Under the pieces are notes generated by a model. The model made no database searches, was not told the origin of the DNA, and saw nothing but the letters and a program-made list of their open reading frames with translations. Both the position numbers and the translations under genes were made by a program. Shown one piece after another: positions 37,525 through 48,501 of a stretch of 64,000 bases of DNA (position 1 is its first letter; every line of letters begins with the position of its first letter). The stretch is taken from positions 83,964,239-84,028,238 of the forward strand of contig NC_035445.2 of NCBI RefSeq assembly GCF_002127325.2. Direction: 5' to 3'. Source of the stretch: Helianthus annuus (Eukaryota; Streptophyta; Magnoliopsida; Asterales; Asteraceae).

Positions 37525-40442
37525 ATGGGGTTTATAATATTCTTTACACTTGTTTTCATTCTCATTGGACCATCACTCACCAATGCTGGCTCCTGGCCAC
37601 CTTCACCTGGGTTCTACCCGAGCTCCAAGTTCAGGTCCATGTCCTTTAACCAAGGCTTTAGAAACCTCTGGGGTCCTAGCCACCAGACCGTTAACAACGA
37701 TGCTCTTGCCATCTGGCTCGACCGTACATCAGGTCACATTCTTCACCCTTCCTATAAAAATGGTTTTAATTTAAAACAACCTTCACATTTGAGTGTCGTT
37801 CAAATATGACACAGCGGTAAGCGTTTAAGTCCCTCTAACAGATTTGAATCTAGCTTTCACTGGTTTTCTGTCTTTAATATTTGACGCGTAATTAGCTGCG
37901 TTTTACATGATTGGTTAGGGTTATGTGATTCTTTTTTTCCGATAACGAGCTTTCACGATTAAAACATGTGCTTAGCTGTCATTAGTCTGTAATCGTCTCT
38001 GTTTTAATGGAAAAAAAAAAAAAACATGAGTTAAAACATAACATAAAAGAAATATATTAATGGGTTTGTTTTAACTTTTGACATTAACATTTTATTGATG
38101 ACAGGAAGCGGGTTCAAGTCGGTCAAACCATTTAGATCCGGTTACTTCGGAGCATCCATCAAACTTCAACCGGGTTATACTGCGGGAGTCATAACAGCAT
38201 TCTATGTGAGCACTAAACATATCAATGATTACATGAGTACAAACATTGAAGCACATAGTACAACACCTTAATGTCACTTCCACCAATAATTTGCTTGCTT
38301 ATCGACAATATAAATGTCACATCATTAACTTTTTCTTTTTCATAATTCTGCCAAAAGAAATATGCTTTCGTACATTTTAAAATTGAGAATCCCGTTTTTA
38401 GAAACAGATAAAAATACATATATATTTTATTAAAACGAGTCTTAAATATAATAATGATCTTAAAAATGATAATACTTATGCATTTACATGGTCAAATAAA
38501 GTAAAAAACATGTTCTTGAATTGCGTTGTCAAGGTGATTGTAATTTGTGAAATATTAATGACATCCCTTTGAACACCGTGCATGAAACTTTCTAAAAATA
38601 AAAAGATTAAGTTTACTTTTAAATAAGAGTAAACTGCCAAAGTGGTCCTTGAGTTTTGTTCATTTTTACCATTTTAGTTCAAAACTCAAACATTTTGATT
38701 CTGGGTCCCTGTGGTTTCAATTTTGTTGTCATTTTCATACAAAAGCAAATCTGATCAGATTTTTCAGTTAACATGCAGTTTTTTTGTCTTTTTCCTACCA
38801 TTTAATGAAGGGCAAAATGGTCAGATTTTTTTAATTTATTATAATAAAACGTTAAAAGACCATTTTGACATTCATTAAAGGGAGAGAAAAGACCAAAAAA
38901 AAAAAAAAAAAACTAGATGTTAACTGAAAAATCTAATAAGATTTTGATTTTCGATGAAAATTGCAACAAAATTGAAATCACATGGATACAGATTCAAAAG
39001 ATTTGAGTTTTGGACTAAAGTAGCAAAAGTGATCAAATCTCATAGACCATTTTGTCAGTTTACTCTTTAAAAAATAATTCTTCTTTATCAAGTTATTATA
39101 TATTATATATATATTGTGCATGAAACTTTCTAAAAATAAAAAGATAAGTTTACTTTTAAAAAATAATTCTTCTTTATCAAGTTATTATATATATATTATG
39201 TGTAAAAGCCAACATTAAGTTTATACAAGGTTTATAAAAATTATATGATTAAAATAAACTCTTAGAATATTTTCTTAACACTTTTTTAAAGACAAGAGGT
39301 TTAGCATAAAGAAAAATCTCACACTTAAAAAAATCGGTTTAAGATTTAGAGTTTCTGTCATATTTTCTCTTTCTTCATTTGGTTGGTCCAAAACGAAAGT
39401 TACTAACATTTACTTATTTAGTACTTTATTTCACCCTTTGAGATTCACTTGGTTGGTCCAAAACGGTTTATTTCACCCTTTGAGATAAAAAAGAGTAATC
39501 CTTCCATTTCAGTATATATAAATTTATACCATCTTACAAAATTGCTTTTTTTTTTATTTATTTATTACAATGACATTAATTATTTATTTGAATATATTAA
39601 AATGTTTTGAATGTAGCTTTCAAACAATGAAGCACATCCAGGGTTCCATGATGAGGTTGACATAGAGTTTCTTGGAACAACATTTGGGAAGCCATACACA
39701 CTACAAACAAATGTGTACATAAGGGGAAGTGGTGATGGCAAGATTATTGGGAGAGAAATGAAGTTTCATTTATGGTTTGACCCCACAAAAAATTTTCATC
39801 ACTATGCAATCTTGTGGAGCCCACATGAAATAATGTAAGTTTTTTTAATTAGATGGTATACTTTAGGTATTTATTTAACATATAAATATTTTTACTACAT
39901 GGCCTAGTTTTCAACAGTTCTTTTTAATCATTGAATCTCATTTTATTATTGGAAAAAGCCAACTTTTTAGTTGGAAAGTTACCTATATGATCATATGATT
40001 GTTACGCGTGTTATTCCTTTAGATTGTCCTGTAACCCTCGTTTTAACGAATCTATGACAATGCATTTTTTTCTAGATTTTTGGTGGACGATGTGCCAATA
40101 AGAAGATACCCAAGGAAAAGTGATGCTACGTTTCCATTAAGGCCAATGTGGTTATATGGGTCAATATGGGATGCGTCTTCTTGGGCGACTGACAATGGTA
40201 GATACAAAGCCGACTACAGATACCAACCTTTTGTAGGAAGATTCACCAATTTCAAAGCAACTGGTTGCTCTGCCTATTCATCACCACGGTGCCACCCTGT
40301 CACCGCCACTCCAGGACGATCTGGTGGCCTTAGCAGGAGGCAGCGCATGGCGATGAAATGGGTGCATAGCCACTACATGGTTTATAACTATTGCAGAGAC
40401 AACAAAAGGGACCATTCCTTGACACCAGAATGCTGGAAATAA
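37525..40442 (+). CDS. Xyloglucan endotransglucosylase/hydrolase, group III (XTH31/32-like)
   Basis: Exons 37525-37732, 38105-38205, 39617-39834 and 40076-40442; all introns are GT-AG and the phases agree, giving 297 codons, usual for the family. A hydrophobic signal peptide (about residues 1-21) sends it to the cell wall. The GH16 catalytic motif [10 protein letters not shown] has nucleophile E116, D118 and acid/base E120. The fold signatures [13 protein letters not shown] and [14 protein letters not shown] follow, then the C-terminal XET domain with conserved Cys ending PECWK. It cuts and rejoins xyloglucan chains during wall loosening. The group is inferred from these motifs. Intron 2 holds a MITE. 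Confidence 0.93.
38578..39192. repeat. Tandem duplication in XTH intron 2, one copy with a MITE
   Basis: A segment of about 80-90 bp (GTGCATGAAACTTTC ... CAAGTTATTATATA) occurs twice. The first copy is split into 38578-38623 and 39066-39106 by a MITE. The second, at 39116-39192, is uninterrupted apart from a one-base indel. Confidence 0.85.
38624..39065. mobile_element. TIR MITE in XTH intron 2
   Basis: Termini TAAGAGTAAACTGCCAAAGTGG and the inverse CCATTTTGTCAGTTTACTC, about 442 bp, flanked by TTTAAA on both sides. The neighbouring empty copy has TTTAAA once, which supports the boundaries. Confidence 0.7.
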
Positions 40443-40934
40443 TAAGATTTGACAATTTGACTATTTGCTATTTACCCAACACATTTAAGGTCACATGGGA
40501 AGCCCTTAAAGTTAAGGGCACTTTTTTTATTAGCTTTTTCATTCTCTAGGGTGTGTTGTGATGGGACCCACAAAGGTGGTTCAGCATCCAAAGCCCTCTA
40601 GAAGAGCAAAGAGATTTATTTGTATTGTGTATTTGTGTGTGGTTTTTGTCAAGGTTTAAGTAAACTCATGGTGTTTTAATATAACTTGGGAAAAAAAAAT
40701 TATAGATTTATTATATGAAGTTATTGTTTTCTTTTTAAATGATGATCAATTTGAGACATAGTTTGATAGAATGAGTATTATCTTTTTTAGTGTTATTTAC
40801 TATTTGTGTTACTTTATTCGATTAAAATCTATATATAGTGATCGGAATAATTATGTAATCATTACTTTTTACTCAATTTAGCATGAGTAAACCTTCATTT
40901 TATATTAATTAAAAATTAACAAATTTGATGTTGT
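40443..40934. other. Downstream region of the XTH gene
   Basis: Presumed 3' UTR (about 250 bp) then AT-rich DNA up to solo LTR E1. No canonical AATAAA stands out; no further gene seen. Confidence 0.4.
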
Positions 40935-40998
40935 CATATTATAACAACCCTCCAAAATATTTTTCGATACCTCTAATATATATTAAAATATCCCAATA

Positions 40999-41477
40999 AA
41001 GGAAGGTTCATTTAAGAAGAAATTTAACATGAGAAGAAAAAGAAGAAAGGGCATAATGGTAAAACGTTAAATAGTTTATAACTCCTCCCATTAATTATGT
41101 TATCTCTCATTAAAAAAGCAAAAAACATTTTATCCTACACATTTCAAAATTCGTCCTACATTTACCGAAATTTACCCTACGCATATCTAAATTTATCATA
41201 CACGTTTAAGAATTTATCCTACGCATACTAAGATTTATCCTACACGTGTCGAAAATTGTCCGTCACCATAGATTATTTTATCTTTAAAGAGTATATATAA
41301 AAGTGAGTTACAATTTTAATTAGTTAGCTAATTAATTACAATTAAAAATTTACCTATATGCCCTTATTAATTACATTAAATACACATATTAAATGAAGTA
41401 AAATGGAGCATTTCTATTGGTTTAAAACTTATTCTTTTTATTCTTACAAAAATTTTCTTCTCATTTGAACCTTTCAC
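40999..41477. mobile_element. Mutator-like MITE inside solo LTR E1
   Basis: 479 bp with imperfect TIRs (AAGGAAGGTTCATTTAAGAAG and the inverse of GTGAAAGGTTCAAATGAGAAG), flanked by TATCCCAATA (40989-40998, 41478-41487). The interior has repeats of TTTATCCTACACGT. Confidence 0.8.
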
Positions 41478-41572
41478 TATCCCAATATGCCCTAAAATGT
41501 ACCCCGTATGTGAAAACCGAGCCCAAATACCCTTATATAATTAAAAATAAAATAAAAACAAGTTTTTATGGT

Positions 41573-41763
41573 CTCTCGTGGGGCGCGTAAGCCATCCCCT
41601 TGAGCTACGCGGGCCGCGACAGCTCGAGACCAAGGTCGCACCCTGAGGTGCCACGTGGCATAATGCGTGTGGAGTCTATATTCCGAATCAGCAACCCTAG
41701 GGCCTACCCTAGGGAGCCTCGCGGGCCGCGTAGCCCTTAGCTACTTCTTACGCGGGTCGCGTA
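41573..41763. repeat. GC-rich palindromes upstream of the TATA box in E1
   Basis: Four copies: near 41576, TACGCGGGCCGCGAC (about 41605), TCGCGGGCCGCGTAG (about 41718) and TTACGCGGGTCGCGTAA (about 41748; 7-bp arms). TATAAATA follows at 41782. Confidence 0.8.
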
Positions 41764-42803
41764 AAACCTGAAATCAGCTCCTATAAATAGGGAGCTCGGG
41801 CCTTCAGTCGAATTCGTCCCAAAATTTCTTTCTCTCTCAAAATTTCTTAATCGTAGGCATAATCTCGGGTATAATACCCCCTAATTAACGAAGTTCTGCT
41901 CCGTTGTAAGTATCATAACACCGTTTACGTATTAGATACACTGCCCAATTGATCCAGGGTTCCGTAACGGCTGTTGTGGTTCTCCCCGACGTAGTTGTTG
42001 AAATGCCGTCTCGGGGAGAGTATTACTAATGTAAATATTAAGGGTTATTATACTAACACATGTGCAATTGTGTAAATTATAGATAATCGCCAGGAAACCC
42101 TTACAGAAAACCTAAGACAGCAATGTAAGTAATATCCTTTTTGCAAATTGTTTTTACAAAACCTCACACAATTAATAATATATTAAACAGTTATTGAGTA
42201 TTTGTATTCTACCATTATCGTCGGTATGTTGGGGCTTTGTATACAAAATTTGTTACTGCCTTGCGAGGAATAACATGACCACAAGTCGGGTTGACAGTAC
42301 CGTGGGTGGTAATTGAATAGATGGAAACAAATGTAATTGCGCGACCGCCCTCAATACTGTACAATGGTCTTTATTAAACTTGATTAAACTGGGATTCACT
42401 CACCAGTATTTCCCACTCACAAAATGTTTTTAAACGCGTTTCAGGTAACAAAATATGAAAGCCAAATAGAAGCCAGCTGGACAGCACTGAAGACTTGGAA
42501 AAGTGGCAATAAAGTTACCTAAAATAAATAGATGTTTTTATTAAATAAAATAGGGTTTTGTCCCTATAAAAATGTGTGTACTTAAAACTTGGGTTTTTCC
42601 CAGGTGTTTAATATAGTAACAGCGTGGTATTTTTACTCTGATAAATTATTTCCTAACTATGGTCCTGATGTAATTTCCGCTGCCAAAATGGATAAATACA
42701 GATACCACCCAAACTGGCCGTGACCGCCCGTTCCCGGGTTGTTAGGGGACGAGGGTTGTGACACATATACTCATATTTCTAATAACTCTTTAGTTAACAT
42801 AGG

Positions 42804-43082
42804 AAGACCATCCACAATAGGATGTATTTGTATGTTTTTAAAGAGAGAGAAAGATGAGGTGGAAGAAAGAGATGATGATATGGAGGAAAGAGAGTATGGA
42901 TGTGTGTGAGAAAGAATGAGGAAAAATAAGGTATGTGAGTGCAAGGGAGGAGAGAGGAGAGAGAAGTTATGTTTTTAAGTGGTGTGAGTAGGGCAAGTGA
43001 GAGAAACTATTCTATTGGTTGGGCAAAGCCAATGTGGCAACTAAAAACATCCCCCAAATACATGTCTATTAGTGATGCTCTA
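42804..43082. mobile_element. Small TIR element (MITE)
   Basis: AGACCATCCACAATAGGATG at the left matches the inverse of the right end (AGAGCATCACTAATAGACATG), each followed inward by TATTTG and TGTTTTTA. GA-rich interior. The target duplication is not resolved. Confidence 0.55.
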
Positions 43083-43179
43083 ATTGGTTTATAGTGTTCG
43101 GTTCACATAGAATAAGCATATTATGTACGAAGTATACAAGTGGCATTTCTATTCTAAGACATGAATAGTAATTTAGTCT

Positions 43180-44165
43180 TTTCTTAACTAATTAGTTTGC
43201 TCTTTGATTTTCAAATGGTTATAATTTTTTCATACATTAATATGTAAAAAAAAATTACACCGTATTAACGGGTATTTCATTCTCTTTAATTCGAGTAGAC
43301 TATTGCTATAGTTTTCTTAATTTTTTTTTACAGGATGACGTGATTACACATTCAATGTAAATCATTACGTGATTATACATTCAATATAAATCCATTACGT
43401 GATTACATGATTTACATAATTGATGTTATAACAATTATGATTATTATGTGATTACACATTCAATAATAAGAATTTGATTGTTTTTGCTTTATTGCGTGAT
43501 TAAATTTTTACTATATGGCATTATGTGGTTATTACAAGTTGATTGACTAATGTTTTGTATTACATTTATACTTAATTAATACGTGATTAAACTTGAAATA
43601 TTAGGTATTTTAAGAAATATTATGTATTATATGTCTTGTTTTTACGTAATTACATAATCACTTAGTTGGGTTTCACATCAATACTATAATGAAATCACGT
43701 AATCACGAGGTGTACAAAATCACGTAGTCACGTAATAATACATATTCAACTATTGTTACGTAATCACTTAGTGGGGTTTCACATAAAATAATAATGAAAT
43801 TACGTAATCATGTAATATGTTTTCAAAATCACGTAGTCACGTAATTTGTTACTGTTTTTCACATACGATACGTGATTTATGTATTCATTGATTATGTTCC
43901 ACTACGTAATTATAACAAATCATATTGAATGTGTAATCATGTAATGGATTCATATTGAAAGTGTAATCATGTAATGATTTTTGTTGAATGTGTAATCACG
44001 TATCCTGTAAAATTTTTTTAAGAAAACTATAGCAATAATCTACTCGAATTAAAAAGAGATGAAATGTTCGTTGATACGGTGTACTTTTTAAAAAAAATAT
44101 TAACGTATAAAAAAATTATAGTCGTTTAAATCAATGGGGAAGGAGTTCAAGTGAGAAAAGAAAAG
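43180..44165. mobile_element. Foldback-type element with ACGTGATTACGT repeats
   Basis: Arms of about 165 bp (43180-43345 and 44000-44165) are inverted copies, sharing AATTCGAGTAGA and CTATAGTTTTCTTAA. The interior (43340-44000) holds some two dozen TTACGTGATTACAC / ACGTAATCACGTA units in both orientations. The outer boundaries are approximate. Confidence 0.65.
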
Positions 44166-44590
44166 AATATATTTTATCTATTTGTTTTTTCAATTGTTTA
44201 AACATGGTATTTACTAAAATGTCACCGCTTGATTTTGATCCCTTGATCTTGAGAGATCAATGACTCTCCTTCTTCCCTATACTGCGTACACTTCTCCTCT
44301 CTTGTACGCGAATTCACCTCTTGGTTTATATGCACATCTATTTCATTTCAGGTAGTTAAAAGGATATCACATATATACCTTTTTTTCCGTACAAACTAAT
44401 AGTAACTTGAATAAAAAGATTAATATCAAATATAGAGTTAAGTTATTCTACAAAGGCTCTTAAAAATAAGAAGTGAAAGAAGACACTATAGAGTGACAAG
44501 TGTCCAAAAACCTAAAACCTAAAACCTAAAACCTAAACCCACTGCACCACCACCAAAAACCTAAATACCCACCCCCACCCAAAAACCTAA
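44166..44590. other. Intergenic DNA with a short telomere-like run
   Basis: CCTAAAA repeated about four times (44509-44535). No gene seen. Confidence 0.5.
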
Positions 44591-45597
44591 TGTCGCAACC
44601 CCCGTCCCCCTATACAAACACGGGAACGGGCGGCCGCGACCAGTTTCGCTGGTATCTTGTTTTTGTCTATTTTGGCAGCGGAAATTTCATCAGGACCGTA
44701 GTTAGGAAGTATTTTATCAGAGTAAAATACCACACTTTCATAATATTAAACACATGGGATAAAACCCAAGTTTTCAGTACACACATTTTCATAGGAATAA
44801 ATCCTATTTTTATTTAGTAAAAACATCTATTTCTTTAGACTTTATTGTCACTTTTTCAAGCCTTCAGTGCTGTCCAGCTGGCTTCTAGTTGGCTTTCACA
44901 TTTTGTTACCTGAAACGCGTTTAAAAACATTTTGTCAGTGGGAAATACTGGTGACTGAATCCCAGTTCAATCAAGTTTTAATAAAAACCATTGTACAGTA
45001 TTGAGGGCGGTCTCGCAATTACATTTGTTTCCAAGTCATATTAATTACCACCCACGGTACTGTCGTTCCGACTTATGGTCATGTTACTTCTTGCAAGGCA
45101 GTAACAAATTTTGTATACAAAACCCCAAATTTACTGACTGTAATTGTATCCTTACAAATACTCAATAACTGTTTAATATATAATTAATTAAGTGAGGTTT
45201 TGTAAAAACAATTTGCAAAAAAGGAGATTACTCACATTGCTGTCTTAGGTTTTCAGTAAGGATTTCCTGAGAATAATCTATACATTACACAATTGCACAC
45301 GTGTTAGTATAATAACCCATTTTAACATTAGTGGTACCCTCCTCGAGACGGCATTCCAACGACTACGTCGGGCAGAACCACGACAACCGTTACGGAACCC
45401 TAGATCAATCGGGCAGTGTATCTAATACGTATCCAGGGGTTATGATACTTTCAACGGAGCAGAACCTTGTTATTTAGGGGATATTAGACCCGAGTATAGC
45501 TTCTACTACTTCAGAATTCAATTAGAAAGAAAAGAAATGAGCTAGTAGACTGAAGATCCGATGCCTCCTTTATGTAGGGCCTGATTTGGGCCTTCTC

Positions 45598-45751
45598 GCA
45601 GCCCGCGTAAGAGTAGCCAAGGGGCTACGTGGCCCGCCTAGTAGGTGGACTAGGCCATAGGTGATCCGGGTCATGACTAGGGTCAACACGTTGCATGACA
45701 CGTGTCAACACCGGGGTTTGTTGGACCTTTAAGTTGTCGCGGCCCGCGTAA
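45598..45751. repeat. GC-rich palindromes in the 3' LTR of E
   Basis: CGCAGCCCGCGTAAG (about 45599), CTACGTGGCCCGCC (about 45628) and TCGCGGCCCGCGTAAG (about 45736), the inverted counterparts of those in E1. Confidence 0.75.
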
Positions 45752-45771
45752 GGGTTCGGGGATGGCTTACG

Positions 45772-47163
45772 TGATACGTGGTTGAAAACCGGTGTTCGTT
45801 ATTGCGTAACTTTGTGTTTTTACACTAGTTTCAATCTTGAATGGCCTACTTTTAATTAGATTTGTGTTTATGCAGGTTTAACAAAGTTTAAGGAGCTTTT
45901 CGGGAGCTTTACGAGTCAACGGGTCGAAAACCGGAGCACCGGAACGCATTACGGATCAAACGGGAGCGAAACAAGCAAAATCAGAAATTGGGGTTTTGAG
46001 AGCCCGTCGCCGACGGGTCCCAAGCCGTCGGCGACGCCCTTCGGTTAAGCCCGTCGACCACCTATTCCCGTATCCAGACTCTTAGCCCGTCGGAGAAAGA
46101 TGAGAAAATCACAGCCCGTCGGCGACGGGTAGCAGTTTGCTGAAACGGGATTTTTGATTAATTAGGGGTCAAACTCGATTTCTATTGGCTTTAGCATTGA
46201 TTTTTCGGGAGTTACATTCTAGTTTGAGTTTCAAACAACATCTTGGAGCCACAATCATTGAACCATCACCTACCATTCAACCTTCATCAACATCATCATC
46301 CGAATCGAGATCAATCACCATCTTCATTCTTCATCATCCCCAATTCACTATCCAAAACCCTAATCATCCTTCCACCATTCACCATCACCATTATCATCCA
46401 AGAACCCGAATCATCCATCATTCTTTCATCCTACAAGCTTCATGATGTCTTCCCTCGTGTTCCAATCATCCGGTGATCAAGCTTCTTCAACCATGAGCGG
46501 CTAATCATCTTGGTTTCACCCCGGTGTAGGTAGTTGTTAATTTTAGGGTTTCAAATTGTTCTTGTTTCATCTTAGTGACAATTTGTATTTGGTTTTTGAA
46601 ACTTTTGACAATAGTATTACATTTGTTATGAATTCGTGAATTGTCGAACGATGTTAAAAGTTATGACTTTGCGAAACGGTGATATGTAATTGTACGTTGT
46701 CGTTGTTAGATTTACTTGTGTTGATTACAAAGTGTCTTTTTGTCCGTTCTTCGGGACGTTGATAGCTAGTAGCACCTAAGTCACGGTACACTAAATCCGT
46801 TAATCGAATGCATTTGAGTTGAAACTAAAACTTGTAGAAATTCTAGGTTAACAATTACCGAAACCGGGTATGATTCCTTTTTATCATTATTGTTCTAGTA
46901 ACCATTTTTTTTGCAATCGTTAATTAGTAGTTGTTAATCATTCTCATCAATTCATTTAGTTAAAAATCATATTTCTCAATTAAACGAAAACACAAAATTA
47001 TTCTAGCAAGCTTCATATATCGTGACAATTGTTTTAATTCATTCGAATCCACACACAAACCACATACTCTTCGTGGTTCGACCCCTTACTACCGCTAACA
47101 CATTGTTAAGGGTAATTTGGGCTTATAAATATTATCTTTGAACGGAGCGCGACACTCCGATCA
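45772..47163. mobile_element. Solo LTR F
   Basis: Plus-strand termini TGATACGTGG...CTCCGATCA, flanked by TTACG (45767-45771, 47164-47168). Removing it restores the E-LTR context seen in E1. It contains CCCGTCGGCGACGGG-type hairpins (about 46005-46130). The family is not determined; there is no coding frame. Confidence 0.85.
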
Positions 47164-47371
47164 TTACGCGGCCCACCTGAACCCAAAAATTCCATTTTTA
47201 ATTAATTTTAATAATAATTAAGGTATTCAGAGCCTGTTTTCGCGTATGGGGTGTCTTTTTGGACATATTAGGATATTTTAAGTATTATTAGGGTGTCAGA
47301 AAATATTACGAGGGTGTCGGTTTAGGGTTGTTATATCCCCCACACCTTGTTTTAGAGCTCGTCATCGAGGT

Positions 47372-48501
47372 CTACTGGAACAGGTGTGGATATTTCCTTT
47401 GGATTTCTGATTCAAGCTCCAATGTGTATTCAGGTCCTCTTTTGGAGTCCCACTTTACTTTGACCAAAACTAATCTCTTGTGCTTGAGGTTCTTGACTTT
47501 CCTGTCTTCAATCTGTATAGGCTTCTCTACAAACTTAAGTTCTTCATTTACCTCCATATCCTTAAGAGGTACTACGAGTGATTCATCACCTAGGCAGTTT
47601 TTGAGATTAGATACATGAAATACGTCATGTATTCCTGCCATTTCCTCTGGCAGTTGTAGCTGATAAGCTATAGGTCCTATTCTTCTAATAATCTCAAAAG
47701 GTCCAACATACCTGGGACTTAGCTTTCCCTTCTTGATGAATCTGACTATTCCTTTCCAAGGAGAAACTTTTAACAATACTTTATCTCCTACCTGAAATTC
47801 CAATGGCTTACGTCTGTTATCAGCGTAGCTCTTTTGTCGATCACGTGCTGCTTTTAGTCGTTCCTTGACTTGAATGATCTTCTCAGTTGTTTCTTGCACT
47901 ATCTCAGGTCCAGATAGTTGTTTTTCCCCAATTTCTGCCCAACAGACTGGGGTTCGGCACTTTCGTCCATAAAGTGCTTCGAATGGTGCAGCTTTGATAT
48001 TTGTGTGATAACTGGTATTATAAGAAAATTCTATTAACGGTAAGTGATCGTCCCAATTACCTCCGAAATCGATTACACAAGCTCTAAGCATATCTTCCAT
48101 GGTCTGAATCGTCCTTTCGCTTTGTCCGTCCGTTTGAGGATGATAGGCGGTGCTAAGATTTAACTTGGTTCCCATTGCTTTTTGGAAACTTGACAAAAAA
48201 TGAGAGGTAAAACGGCTATCCCTATCAGAAACAATTGATAAAGGAATTCCATGTAATGAAACGATTTCATTTACATACAATTTGGCTAATTGTTCCATGC
48301 TGAAAGTTACTTTCATTGGTAGAAAATGTGCTGATTTAGTTAGCCTGTCTACAATCACCCAGATTATATCATTACCTTTTCTTGTTTTGGGTAATTTAGT
48401 AACAAAATCCATTGTTATCAATTCCCATTTCCAGACTGGCATTTCTAGCTGTTGTAATAAACCTGAGGGTTTCTGATGTTCAGCTTTAACTTGGGAACAA
48501 G
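47372..48501 (-). pseudogene. Element E integrase (core and C-terminal part)
   Basis: 356 codons from Met 48442 with a continuing upstream frame to the G1 junction. Integrase core D12, D73, E109 (DD35E; motifs MDFVTKL, SDRDSRF, DGQSERT), a GPF/Y-type segment (YVGPFEII) and a C-terminal chromodomain-like tail ([11 protein letters not shown]). This part is free of stops. The zinc finger lies on the other side of solo LTR G1. It inserted cDNA into chromatin. Confidence 0.9.

Larger units (their letters stand above)
40940..42763 (+). mobile_element. Solo LTR E1
   Basis: Starts TATAACAACCCT and ends GAGGGTTGTGACA, flanked by CATAT (40935-40939, 42764-42768). Same family as the 3' LTR of element E but in the opposite orientation. 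It contains a Mutator-type MITE; without it the LTR is about 1.34 kb. A TATA box at 41782-41789 lies just after several GC-rich palindromes. No internal region is present, so it is a recombination remnant. Confidence 0.85.
44591..47345 (-). repeat. 3' LTR of element E, with solo LTR F inside
   Basis: Minus-strand start TATAACAACCCT (47345), end GGGTTGCGACA (44591). After removing F and its duplication it is about 1.36 kb, close to E1. The polypurine tract GGTGTGGGGGA lies directly before it (47346-47356). Confidence 0.85.

Noticed and set aside
44509..44535. Interstitial telomere
   Set aside because: Only about four CCTAAAA units, which differ from the plant CCCTAAA repeat, next to an LTR. 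More likely simple sequence.
46185..46476. Plus-strand frames in solo LTR F
   Set aside because: Low-complexity His/Ser/Pro reading of a CATCAT-rich LTR segment. No homology.
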